Source of the DNA: Humulus lupulus
Taxonomy: Eukaryota > Streptophyta > Magnoliopsida > Rosales > Cannabaceae
Direction: 5' to 3'
Length of the DNA stretch: 64,000 nucleotides
Assembly (NCBI RefSeq): GCF_963169125.1
Contig: NC_084794.1
Location: 118,272,358 to 118,336,357 of the forward strand
Position 1 is the stretch's first letter. Every line of letters starts with the position of its first letter. Of the stretch, positions 53,818 to 64,000 are shown piece by piece. The position numbers and the translations under genes were made by a program. The notes under the pieces were generated by a model. The model made no database searches. It saw only the letters and a list, made by a program, of their open reading frames with translations, and was not told where the DNA came from.

Positions 53818-55193
53818 TGTAGCGTCCTCCTAATCCAGGATCGTTACACTGTGTACTTTAAATTGTGTCAGACTTGCTAATCAAGTCATTTGGTTATAAA
53901 CGTGTAACTAACGTTAATGTCAAGGGTTAGGGTGAAATTTTTTGGTCAAGGAACTGTTGACTTTTCATTTAAAAAGGTTCATACATACATGGGATCCCAA
54001 AATATTACAAACAAATGTTTAAAAGGGTGCATATACATAAAAAGTTACATTCGACCGACCTAAGCGACAAAATTAGGGCTACAACCCTAGTTCCTCTGAG
54101 ATATCCTCGGTTGTGGTAGACGAGCAACTGCATATGTACATGCCGCCACCAAAGCTCTCCAACTCATGGCTGGTTAAGCTTTCCTTTTCTCTTACCTACA
54201 CCACATAGCACCTGTGAGCCAAGCCTCAGCAAGAAAACTTAGACTTGTGCATGAACAGAAAATACAGATTTCCAGATACTTATCCAACATGTCCAGCAGT
54301 AATAACCTACTCATACTAACATTCAATTACAAATAAATGGTCATTGGACCATTCAGGGGTCGCTGCCCTGAATAGTTGACCATAAAGTCAACTCCGGGGC
54401 CCTATGCCCTAGCTATGCGACCATAGAGTCACCTGGGGCCCTCACCCTTAGCTCTGGGTAACTAGCCATAGAGCTAGCCAAACACTTTTGTTGTCAAACG
54501 AACATTGGGTTGGCCAACATAGTAGTATGTTGCTGATTTGGGCCTACACCATTCGACCAGCGCGTAGTGCACTATTTTCGTCCTTGACTAATAAGTCAAG
54601 CCTTGAACCAGGTATTCAGATACAGATACAAAAAAATAGATATAGATAAGCATACTTTAGACATTACAAGTATGCATACATATTAATCACATAACACATC
54701 AAGTAATTGCAAACATAGTAATAACAATGCTCCTTAACGGGGCCAAGCCCTAGCTTCGCAAACCATGCGAATAGTCATGTAACACTTAATCAGGTATAGA
54801 ATATTCAAGTATGTTTAATCAAAAAATGAAATGATAAATTTAACATAATCATTCTCAAGGGCCCAAGCCTTATTCATAACTATTATCAATAGTCGGGCCA
54901 AGCCCTAATCAAGTATATCACGTATTAGGTGCAGTTTTCTTACCTCAAGTCTAAGTATAGCGTAAAATATGAACGACCCTCGAGCACGATCCCGTTTCCG
55001 AGCCCCTAGCAATAACCTAGTCACAACCATAATATAAGATTCCATCAATAATGAGCAAATAAAGGCGTCCATACTGACTCCTAGCCTCTGGGACCTCAAA
55101 TTCTACAAAATCGGGTAGTAGAATCGATCCTAAGCCCTTAGAAATAAATTCCCATTATTAAAAACCCACATTGGCCAAAACAGCCCAGGCGGG

Positions 55194-55347
55194 CCGCAAC
55201 CTGCCCTCAAGTCATAGGCCCCTCTTCCCCTGGAAATGGGACACGGGCCGTGACCTGCCCTTGAGGATCGCGATGCGCGTCCCAGACAGAAGCCTCCAAG
55301 GGCCCTGGGTTTGGTTGGGTCGCAACGCCCCAAGAATAGGGTTGCGA
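55194..55347. repeat. Palindrome cluster of gypsy D 5' LTR, three pairs
   Basis: Motifs are centred near 55196 (CCGCAA), about 55215 (degenerate), 55250 (CCGTGA), 55270 (TCGCGA), 55322 (TCGCAA) and 55344 (TTGCGA). The last four match the 20/52/22 arrangement of the 3' LTR; the first two are extra. Confidence 0.7.
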
Positions 55348-56794
55348 CCTGACCCTGCAAGCCCTGAATTCCTCCATTTTCCCCAGCCAAACTCAATCAA
55401 AACCACCCCAAATCCAACCTAAAACGTCAATTCAATCCTCATTACATATTTAATATCCTCCCAACAACAAAACCCAACTAAAACCTGGATGAAAAACTCA
55501 TTAAAACTCAAGTTCACAACCTTGAGCCACAAGACTCAAGAACAACCAAACTAACAAAGAATTTCAATGGAAAACATGACCTAAAGCTTACCTCAACTGG
55601 AAGTTAATCTCTCAAGCTGCAAAAAAACCAATCCCCCAAGTTTAGGCCTTCAATTCCCTAGCCTTCAACCAGCAATTCTCAAGAAATCCTCTTAGAAAAT
55701 GGAAGAGTTTGAGGGAGAGAGAGAGAGTCGGTTGTGAGTGAGAGAGAAGGTTGAGTGTTTTAAGGTTTTGTGTTTTTGTTCCTTTCTTTCTTAAGGCTTA
55801 AGTTTACTTAAGCTAATCCCGAGGCTCGAGGTACCAAAAATGTCCCCGAGGGCAAAATGGTCAAGATCCCTGGTATTTCATCCTAATCTCACTAACTCCA
55901 AATATATCCTCAATTATTCATTCCCATTACCCGATAACTCGATACTGAGCTAAATTCCTAAAATACCCCTTGACTCACCCCGAGAAAGGTATTGGGTCCC
56001 GTTGTGACTTTCCCGCTAACTTGCTCCCTAGGATCGTTGTAACGCCCTACTTCCCTAGACTCATTACCATGTGATTTTAAAATGTGCCACTAGCTCGCTA
56101 ATTGAGGTATTAGACCAAAAAGTGTAGTTAATTAAAATGTAAACTCGTTTAAATAAGATTTTGGTGTAAAAGGTCGATCATTCCTTTAAATCATGAAAAG
56201 GGTTACATTAAGATAAAACAAAACTATTTAGAAACATATTTACAACTCAAAAAGTTACTTTACAGTCGGCCTAAGCGACAAAATCAACATTTATAACTAG
56301 CTCCTCAAAATACCCAGCCGTGGCTACTAGGTAGGCCAAACATGTACGCACCGCTCCATGCCCTCAAACTCATGGTTGATCGTTCTTTTCCTTGCCCTTA
56401 CCTGCACCACAGAGCACCCGTGAGCCGAGGCCCAGCAAGAGAACCTCAAAGCACAACATACTATAATTTGTCTCAACAGATAAATACTTAATTCAGGGCA
56501 ATAAACAATCTACAAGCTGTTATGAGAATACGCAATGGCACGACAACACAGCAACATCACATCATAGCATTATAATAGCACATAAGTACATCAACATAAC
56601 ATCATAGCAATATATCAACACATAAGCACAATAGCATAACATCTAAGCAGTACAATATCACAGTAGCAGTCTCCTTCACTCATGGTGCGCTTCCAGGCAC
56701 CAGGTCTGCGGTCTTAACTGAACAGGTGTATACAACACCCTTAGAGGATTTTGCCCTAGCAGCCTGCATTCAGTATGCTTGACGCCGATCTTGA

Positions 56795-56916
56795 CCCCTT
56801 GCCGCTCCTGGCTTTTGCCACTCCTAGCTCTTGCCGCTCCCGGCTCTTGCCACTCCTAGCTTTTGCCTCTCCCGACTCTTGCCGCTCCCAGCTCTTTCCG
56901 CTCCTGGCTCTTGCCG
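56795..56916. repeat. Tandem units of TTGCCGCTCCTGGCTC type
   Basis: About eight imperfect units of 15-16 bp (GCTCTTGCCGCTCCC and variants) stand in a row within the solo LTR. They keep a frame open on the plus strand, which is not taken as a gene. Confidence 0.75.
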
Positions 56917-57264
56917 ATCAGTCACATTCACATGTTTGGCATAACAATTATAAGCAACACATACATTACAACACACCACGTAGCTCTGCGGGTACAAACA
57001 GTTCTCTTACCTTTAATCCGGGTGCTAGCAGTCAAGCAAGCAATCACGACCTCCGAGAGCGATCCTCTCCTGAGTCCTAGGGGTAACCGAGTCACACACC
57101 ACAAGTAACATTCTCGTTACTACCTGATTTTATAATTAATCCTCGTAACCAATCCCGTGCTCTTGAGACCTCCCGTTTCCCCATACGAGGTAGTGAAATC
57201 GTCCCCTGAGCCCCCTGGGCCTAAACCCTAAAAACATAAAATTCAAGGCCCTAAAAATGGCCTA

Positions 57265-57364
57265 GCGCTGCGGCACAGCCTTATAGGCGCCGGGCCCCCT
57301 AGCAGGGGCTCCCTATCCTAAATCATCCTAGCGCCGCGACTCAGAAGAACAGGGCCGTGGCGCT
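57265..57364. repeat. Palindrome cluster, GCGCCGCGGCGC core (degenerate)
   Basis: GCGCTGCGGCAC, GGCGCCGGGCCC, GCGCCGCGAC and GGCCGTGGCGCT are centred near 57270, 57291, 57336 and 57358. Spacing is 21, 45 and 22 bp. Confidence 0.78.
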
Positions 57365-58730
57365 CCTACGTGAACCCAGAAAACTGGGTTTTCCCACCAT
57401 TTTTCCCCGAGCCAAAACTCACCCAAGCCATGCCCCAAGTGTACTCAAGTTCCAAAGGGTCCCAAAACTCCAAATAACACCACATACACAACATATATGC
57501 ATCAAAACCCAATCTAAACCCACACCTAAACTCAATTTCAATCAGTAGGTTAAAATTCTACAAAAACTTAAACCAAACTAGATTTTTTTCAAAACATGAT
57601 GGAACCTTACCTTTGGATAAGAATTCGACCCTAAGTTTCCTCCAATTCCATTCCAAGCTCCAGTTCTCAAATGCCCAAGCCTAAGTTCCTCAAAACTTAT
57701 CCCAAAACCCAAATTCAGAAATCAAAAGTCCAAAATTCTCAAGAACATCAAACATTACACAAAACCAGAAAATGAAGCTCTTACCTCTTCTTAGATTTTG
57801 AATTTCCTAAGGCTTGGTAGTTGTTAATCCTCCTCCATAACTTGATTCTACTCCCAATTCCTCAAAAATCTAGTTGCCTAATCTTGAGCTCTCCTTTCCT
57901 TCTTGAAACCTTAAACCAAAATGACCATGGAGTACGCTTAAGAAGTCTAGAATGTAAAGATTAACTTCAGCTGTGGTTTATCTCATTTAGAGCCCAAATG
58001 ACCATTCTACCCCTCCTTCTAACACACTTCCTTCCTAAACATCAAGGGTAACCTATTCCTTTCACTCTTTGCAAAAATACCACATTTTACTTAATATTTC
58101 AGTAATGACATTAATTCTCAGATTATTGGTAGTTACCAGTTTCACAACTAAACACCAAATTTGTGACTCTTTGCTAACACCGTGGGATAGGATCCTCTCA
58201 TGTCGGAAACACTGCACAAAGCGCAAATTCACACCCTCAAGGGATTCAAATTACAAATATGCCCCTAATAGCCAAATAGGGCCCACATGCATATTTAATT
58301 CACCTAAACATGTAGTTCTAATCACATAATCATTAAATTCACATATTAACGTAACTAAATCAATTATTGCCCTCTAGGCATTCTAATCAAGCCCCTAAGC
58401 CTTATTAGTACATTTGAGATGCTATAATCATCTCGTGCCTAGTAACCCAAATAAACCCACATAATAATGTGATCTCTCACATATATCACATATATACAAT
58501 TATGCCCATAACGGGCCAAATTGCGAAAATTTCCTTTCTAATAAGAAATGGGCCCACATGCATATTTAATACTCCTAAACATGCATAACTAGTTATATTA
58601 TCATATAACTCACACAATCACATAATCATACACAAATATATCATATAAGCATATAATTCCATATATCGCCATCCTAGCCCCCTAATCAAGGCCCTAAGCC
58701 TTATTAGGTAATTTGAGACGTTACAGTTTG

Positions 58731-59715
58731 TTTCTTAGAACCCCAAGAAAATGCACCCCACCAAGGGTGAACACCCAATCGATTGTAGAGAGATTATCTC
58801 CTATACCGGGTATCCAACTTGCGTTGAAATGTCCTTAAAGTATCTTAAGAAACTTTTAATATTGGAGGTATAACTCTTTGATCCTTTTGAGGAAAATATT
58901 TCTATGGCCTTCCAATGTTTGATACTTGGATTGTTAGTAAACCTACTTATTTCACTATCCAAAAATACAATATCTGCTCTTGTACAATGTGAGACATACA
59001 TTAAACTCACTATTGCACTTGCATACTCTAATTGAGCCACCACTCTCTCTTCATTCTTTTCAATCTTTTGGCTTGAATCAAATGGGTTGTTTGCCTCTTT
59101 GATATTAAAATTTCTAAATTTGTCAATCCTCTTGTCAGTATAATGAGCTTGACCTAAGGCATATCCATCCACATTTCTTCTAACTTTGATTCCTATAGTA
59201 TGGTATCAACCTCTCCAAGATATTTCATCTTAAAAGTAGAAGATAGAAACCGCTTTGTTTTTATTATGTCTTTCATGTCATTACTTAATATATACATATC
59301 ATCAACATATAGACACACTAGAATGACATATTCATCACAAGTCTTAGAATATAAGCACTTGTTTGCACTATTGTGTCTAAATCCATCTGAAATAATGACT
59401 TCATCAAACTTCTCATGCCATTGTTTTGGTGCTTGTTTTAAACCATATAACGATTTAACAAGCCTTCACACTTTGTGTTCATTACCCTTTAGAACAAATC
59501 CTTCTGGTTGTTTCATGTAAACATCTTCATTGAGGTTACCATTTAAGAATGTCATTTTGACATCCATTTGATGAGCATAAATGTTGTGTACTAATGATAA
59601 GGCAAACAACATTCTAATTGAAGTTGTCCTTGTCACTGGTGCATATGTATCAAAATAGTCTATGACTTCCTTTTGTCTAAACCCTTTAGCCACAAACCTT
59701 GCTTTAAAGGCTTGG
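58731..59715 (-). pseudogene. Copia-2 reverse transcriptase and RNase H start
   Basis: The minus strand reads AFKARFVAKGFRQKEVIDYFDTYAPV, SIRMLFAL, HQMDVKMTFLNGNL, VYMKQPEGFVLKGNEHKV, a YGLKQAP-like block and CLYVDD near 59296-59312. LEYASAIVSLMYVSHCTRADI and [14 protein letters not shown] follow. Frames change near 59466 and 59180. At the right end (about 59715) RT codons are joined directly to integrase core codons, so the integrase C-terminus and linker were deleted. Confidence 0.88.
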
Positions 59716-60301
59716 ATGGTCCCATTTGTGTATTATACCATGCATCTCATAAAACAAATTGAATTCATTGGAAAAGTATTCACCGCCCCTATCACTTCTT
59801 GTTACTTTTATTTTCTTTTCCAATTGATTTTCAACTTTGGCTTTATAGATTCTAAACATGCTAAAAGTATTCATCCTTATTCTTAAGCAAGTAAACATAT
59901 GTGTGCCTAGAACAATTATTAATAAAGGTAATAAAGTATCTATGTCTATCTCTAGTTATCATTCAATTCAATTCACATAAAACACTATATATCAAATCCA
60001 ACAAATTAGTTTCTCTTTCTACACTAGGATAAGGTTTCTTAACAATTTTTGAATTAACACTTAGTTCACATTTATCATGCCCAATATCATCACATACAAT
60101 TACACCACAGTTAATAACTCTTTTAATTGTACTATAACATATATGAGCAAGTCTATTATGCCACAAAGTAACATAATTAAAGCCAAGCATATAACATGAA
60201 GATTTAGGTGCATTAGTATCAAAATTGGATTCTTGAGTACACAACTTAATCATTCCATCAAAAGCACACCCCTTTCCCACAAAGTAATTTCCCTTGGACA
60301 A
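59716..60301 (-). pseudogene. Copia-2 integrase N-terminal half and pre-integrase domain
   Basis: From right to left: LSKGNYFVGKGCAFDGMIKLC, LWHNRLAHICYSTIKRVINCG (the His pair of the zinc finger) and HDKCELSVNSK, where the second Cys is Ser. YPSVERETNLLDLIYSVLCELN follows, and the core block VTRSDRGGEYFSNEF with the second catalytic Asp. Stops and frame changes lie near 59900-59965. The third catalytic residue and the rest are deleted. Confidence 0.86.
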
Positions 60302-60692
60302 AATAAACTAACCAGACTCAAACACCTCTTTGATGCCCAATTTTCTCAACAAGTTTCCACTTACAAAATTTCTACTCATGTTCCGAACATACAACACATT
60401 TATAAGGAGAACTTTCTTTCTGGATGTGATGAATAGATCCACATTACCCTTGCCCACCACCTTGGATCTATGTTCATTCCCCATTTCGATTTCATGGCAA
60501 TCCTTGCTTTCTTCAAAAGTCTTGAAGATTCCTCTATCATAAGTTACATTAATGGTGGCACAAGTGTCATACCACCATCCTTGAACTTTCCCTTGGATGG
60601 CATTCACCTTACTCAAGATTGCAACCAACTCATCTTCAGTTATGTTGACCTTGGATAAAAAATTGGTAGATTTTTGGAATTTTCATTTTTAG
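60302..60692 (-). pseudogene. Copia-2 protease region
   Basis: The minus strand reads the protease site GWWYDTCATINVTYDRGIF with active-site DTC (60560-60568), then EIEMGNEHRSKVVGKGNV, VLLINVLYVRNMSRNFVSGNLL. The homologous Copia-1 stretch is 35836-36115, with the same DTC. Gag upstream is lost where the LTR 60693-62340 begins. Confidence 0.87.
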
Positions 60693-62340
60693 GGTTGGTG
60701 CCCTAAAAGCATGTTAAAAGACATTTTTATTGATTTAAATAAAATTACAATTTTATTATATTTGATTATCAAAGTTATTGTTTGAATAATTTATATATAA
60801 ATATCAGAAAAATTCTATATTCATTTATATGAGAATACGATCTTGTATGCGTACAAGAGAATTAAGATCATATATAATGAATATAATAGTCAGCAACATA
60901 TTAAAGTACATAATCTTTAATGAATGGTTGCTAGTATGGTTTACTAAGCATATGGGATGCGAGTAATCTAGATTCAGATTACTGATGTGGATAAACATCT
61001 TGGTAAATGTACTTTATATAATATTGATTATATATGACATGACCAATGTGAATTAATTTCTTTATAAAATTATTGTTTGCCATAAATATTTAATTCATAT
61101 CTTAAAAGATGATAATTTATAGATCAGTCTAAATCCTGAGTTGTCATGAACTTATGCTTATGTTTATTGGATCTTTTGATTCATTCGTTAAGGTCTCTTA
61201 ATATAATGAGGCTAGCGACTTTTGTTTTGGAGATTCAATATCTTGAATGGAATATGAATTTTCAATATTGGAATCCATACTTTCCTAATGGATCAAATAT
61301 TGGTTCCCTTAAGGTTTAATTCTGGGAATGAATAGTTATTGAGCTCAAATCTATAATATGATTATAGATTAATTATTCACTAGTGAATTAATGGTACTTA
61401 AGGAACAAGAGGTAGTTAGAAGGGTAAAGCGGTAATTCTTGACCAGCTCTAATCAATGAACCAATAAATGGAGGACAAAACTACATATATTGATTATATC
61501 AATGGAATACAAGAGAATACTTTATAAATATAAGTCTATAATTACTAAGAGTGCAATTCCATATTTATAGTGGAGTAATAATTAAATTAATAAATAAGAT
61601 TATTCAATTAAAGAGTTTAATTAATAGCCTGGTTTATTGGAGTTTAGTATTATAGGTCCATGGTCCCCGAGTCGTCTCTGTCCTACATTGTCAAGGGTAA
61701 ATATTAATGGAGAAAAGGACTAAATTACAAAGGAATCAATTTTCCGGGGCTAAGTGATAATTATATGATAATTATGTGCAATTAATCAATTATGAATTAA
61801 TTAATTATTTGACTAATTAGTTTTTATTTTAAAAAACTTTATATTAGTTGAAATTAATATTAATCACTGTTTGAGTTAATATAAAAGAGAGTTAATTCAT
61901 ATTTTAGTATAAGATAATTATTCAAACTAATAAATTAAGATAAGGTTAATTTTGAATTAACTAATATTTATTTTTAGAATAAATGTATTGTCTTAAATTA
62001 ATTAAATAAAAAAATGAGAAAAATTAGAGACACAGCTAAGTGGCTCACACCACTTACAATGCCATGTGTCCTTGGGATTTGAATTTTAAATTTCAAATAT
62101 TATTTGTTTATTTAATAATTGTTTTAATTTGATTAAAATAAATATAAGAAACCCGTTAGAATTAATTAAATTAAAAGAAAATAAAATTATTTTATTATCT
62201 TTATAAGTCTAAAAGATGCGATCGATAGAAATTTTTCTAAGCCTAAAAATTTGAAGAACTCTCAATAGCCCTCTCTCTTCTCCAAACTCTCTAGATCTCA
62301 TGTGTTGAGAGCATCTATAGAGCCTAAATTAATACCAACA
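60693..62340 (+). repeat. LTR of a different element (TGTTGGTG type) in Copia-2
   Basis: It starts GGTTGGTGCCC (first base changed from the expected TG) and ends ATACCAACA, about 1.65 kb and very AT-rich. TATAAATA lies at 61523-61530. A primer-site-like ATTGGTATTAGAGTGG follows at 62341-62356, so the LTR is a 5' LTR whose internal region was removed. The sequence then passes straight to the copia LTR at 62366. A copia origin is likely but not shown. No gene is present. Confidence 0.7.
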
Positions 62341-62358
62341 ATTGGTATTAGAGTGGTT
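62341..62358 (+). other. Primer-site remnant after the TGTTGGTG-type LTR
   Basis: ATTGGTATTAGAGTGGTT differs by one base from the TGGTATCAGAG stretch used by tRNA-Met-primed elements. It sits immediately after the LTR end. Confidence 0.65.
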
Positions 62359-62365
62359 TGCATAT

Positions 62366-63234
62366 TGTTGGGGGAGAGTGAGATTACACCACTACAATAT
62401 TTATCATCTACACAAAATTATGCTTGACAGAGACCAAAGAAAGATTGAGAAAGATGATGCAAACCCTTGTTGTAGAACAATCTTCTTCAACCTTGATGAA
62501 CATTCAAAAACTCTTGTTGAATCCACCACCTTGAACTTCTTCTTCCTCAATGAAAAAACACAACTAAAGGTTTATACAAGATTTGTACCACTGTCCTAAT
62601 TCTCTATTTCCATGTCACCATTGATTCTTGAGGCCTTTTCTAAGAGGAAATGAGAATTGAGATAGAATAAGCCTTAAAATCACAAAGTCAAGCACTTTCT
62701 TTGTGAGTTTCTTGGAGAAAACTTGAGATTCTTGGAAGCTAGAGAAAGAGAGGGTTAGAGAGAGATTTGAGAGAGTGATTATTACTTCCAAAACTCTACG
62801 ACGACCCTTTTAAAGTGTAGGCACAGTCACTAGGTCTAACCAATAGGATTACAAATAATTAACATGTCATTTGGAGCTTAATTTACTTATCCATACGGAC
62901 ATGACAGGCGATATGTCGCTTGCATGTAGGTGATGTATCACCAGGCAATATGTTGCTTACTAGCAGGCGATGTGGCTTTTGAGCTCCTTCGAGTTTAGGC
63001 GATGTAACACCACTTGGGGGGCGACGCATCGCAATCCCCTCTGACTTTTCACCCTTCTAATGGTTCTAAAAGTGCTCCAAATGCTACCAAATATTTTGGG
63101 GATCCTTAGATACTTTCATGTATCAATTTGGCCCAAAAACACATTTATAAAGTGCCTACAATTGAGACTCAAATTTCACATCTACACTATGTGAAATTCA
63201 CTAAGTGTTTTATACCTAGCTCATAGAACAACAC
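62366..63234 (-). repeat. Outer copia LTR (Copia-2 5' LTR), interrupted
   Basis: It starts TGTTGGGGGAGAGTGAGATT and aligns with 37032-37055 plus 38124 onward, without the 37056-38123 insertion. It is cut at 63234 by the next LTR (left flank AACAC). A weak TATA-like TTTTAAAG is near 62808. Three palindrome pairs lie at 62907-63033. Confidence 0.85.
62907..63033. repeat. Palindrome cluster of the outer copia LTR, three pairs
   Basis: GGCGATATGTCGCT at 62907, GGTGATGTATCACC at 62929 (perfect arms), GGCAATATGTTGCT at 62944, GGCGATGTGGCT at 62965, GGCGATGTAACACC at 62998 and GGCGACGCATCGCA at 63020. Pairs are 22, 21 and 22 bp apart. The shared LTR (38650-38742) has two pairs. Confidence 0.85.
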
Positions 63235-64000
63235 TGTAATGACCCAACTAATTCTAAGACATTGGACCATTAAAAACTACTAGACTTAGGTACTATTTTT
63301 GAGAAAACATACATAAGAAATATTCACAACTTTATTAAAACTCCAAAGTAAATATTAAAATACATAAATGAGCGGGATGGGATCCCATTGTTTTAAAATA
63401 AAACATAACTTTAAACTAAATAAATTGTTTCCAAAGCTAAATGCGGAAAATACATAAAAACATAATTTAAAGAGACTAACAATAACGTCATCCTCGAATT
63501 GTCACGCAGCCCATCGAATCCCTTCATCCTTAATACACAAACCAAGCTACCAAGAATCCTTCTGCTGCCATTACTATTTTCTTGCAAACATAAAAATAAA
63601 GGAATGAGCCTAATGCCCAACAAGGAAAATATATTAGCACATACAACATAAAACATAACATAAGACTACAAAACATATACTATAAAACATGCATTATAAT
63701 GGCCATCATTTTCTTGGGGCTTGCTAGCTAAGCAATCATATGCCCATAAATTTACGGGGCTTAGTTATCCAAACAAGTCATATAAATATATGGGGCTCGT
63801 TATCTAAACAATCATATGCCCAAGGAATATATTATTGGGACTTGTTATCTAAACAAGTTAATTATATGCTTGTTATCTAAACAAAACATATATTCAAAAC
63901 TAAAAAAAACATATCATAGCATATATCAAAACATAAAAGCATACAAAATCTATCCTATTTTCCTTACCAACTATACCGGGATATGGAGGCAAGAATGGGA
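63235..64000 (-). repeat. Partial LTR of the gypsy A family at the window end
   Basis: It starts TGTAATGACCCAACTAATTC and follows the reverse of the gypsy A LTR end (CATTGGACCATTAAAAACTACT). It includes the reversed TTGTTTAGATAAC array (63715-63890) and a stretch matching 13006-13050. It runs beyond the window, so it may be a solo LTR or a full element. Confidence 0.88.

Larger units (their letters stand above)
56038..58426 (-). repeat. Solo gypsy LTR inside the gypsy D 5' LTR
   Basis: It starts TGTAACGCCCTAC and ends GAGATGCTATA (2389 bp; the final CA has become TA). The flanks ATCGT (56033-56037) and ATCAT (58427-58431) differ by one base. The uninterrupted target is seen at 48331 onward. 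It is the same family as the LTR fragment at 8259-8623. A run of CTCTTGCCGCTCCTGG-like units lies at 56800-56915. No gene is present. Confidence 0.87.
46171..58725 (-). mobile_element. Gypsy D, full-length minus-strand chromovirus-type element
   Basis: The 3' LTR (46171-48621) and 5' LTR (53818-58725, interrupted) bound an internal region with gag, protease, RT, RNase H, integrase and a chromodomain-like tail. The duplication GTTTG is at 46166-46170 and 58726-58730. A tRNA-Met primer site and polypurine tract are present. Multiple stops and frameshifts disable it; one RT segment is open for 324 codons. Confidence 0.93.
53818..58725 (-). repeat. 5' LTR of gypsy D, interrupted
   Basis: It starts TGTAGCGTCCTCC and ends GAGACGTTACA, with the solo LTR 56038-58426 inside. 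The two parts (53818-56037 and 58427-58725) together align with the 3' LTR. It has three palindrome pairs where the 3' LTR has two. Confidence 0.9.
39122..62365 (-). mobile_element. Copia-2, dismembered minus-strand copia element
   Basis: Same family as Copia-1. Pieces are 39122-39253 (RNase H end), 45863-46165 (RNase H) and 58731-60692 (RT, integrase, protease, gag end), with LTRs at 37032-39121 (shared) and from 62366. Insertions with exact 5-bp duplications are the gag-only element (39254-45857, TCTCC) and gypsy D (46171-58725, GTTTG). A further LTR (60693-62358) lies in the gag region. Integrase and RT are joined by a deletion near 59715. Confidence 0.8.

Noticed and set aside
56775..57108. 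Leu/Ser-rich plus-strand frame
   Set aside because: It comes from the TTGCCGCTCCTGG tandem units inside a solo LTR, with no homologous protein motif.
1..64000. Host genes, tRNA or rRNA genes
   Set aside because: All recognisable coding motifs are retrotransposon gag or pol. I saw no rRNA, and the only tRNA-like matches are primer sites of 11-12 bases.

Overview
This window is plant nuclear DNA built almost entirely of nested, decayed LTR retrotransposons. I found no host gene, tRNA, rRNA or CRISPR array. A plant is indicated by Ty1/copia pol with UBN2-type gag, Tekay/Del-like chromovirus pol (gypsy) with a chromodomain-like tail, a Tat-like gag, and primer sites matching initiator tRNA-Met. 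A TE-rich dicot is likely; a Cannabaceae-like genome is only a guess.

Backbone. Two minus-strand copia copies lie head to tail and share one LTR: internal 1 (1448-37031), shared LTR (37032-39121), internal 2 (39122-about 62365), outer LTR (62366 onward). An unrelated plus-strand copia fragment (1-1447) abuts the left end. Everything else is inserted into this backbone.

Insertions in internal 1: solo LTRs at 2817-5495, 5909-7814 and 33437-35830, each with a 5-bp target duplication. A large nested block lies at 8259-33027. It holds an LTR fragment, then gypsy B (minus, from 8624), which is split by the full-length gypsy A (plus, 11319-21299, duplication GAAGA). Gypsy C (plus, 24471-33027) follows, a deletion derivative with a tandem LTR-leader-LTR structure and its own inserted LTR (29586-31777). 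The shared copia LTR contains a small solo LTR (37056-38123).

Insertions in internal 2: a gag-only element of Tat type (39254-45857, duplication TCTCC) with a hairpin minisatellite, and gypsy D (minus, 46171-58725, duplication GTTTG) whose 5' LTR holds another solo LTR (56038-58426). A different LTR with its primer site (60693-62358) sits beside the outer copia LTR. A last gypsy LTR enters at 63235 and runs off the window.

Coding capacity is decayed. Many premature stops are TAG, TGA or TAA where a C-to-T (or G-to-A) change from a sense codon suffices, as expected from methylcytosine deamination. The most unusual pattern is a pair architecture of 12-14 bp palindromes. The two members lie 20-23 bp centre to centre, and there are two or three pairs per LTR. 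It occurs in both copia-type and gypsy-type LTRs with a different core sequence in each family, and the number of pairs differs between the two LTRs of gypsy D.
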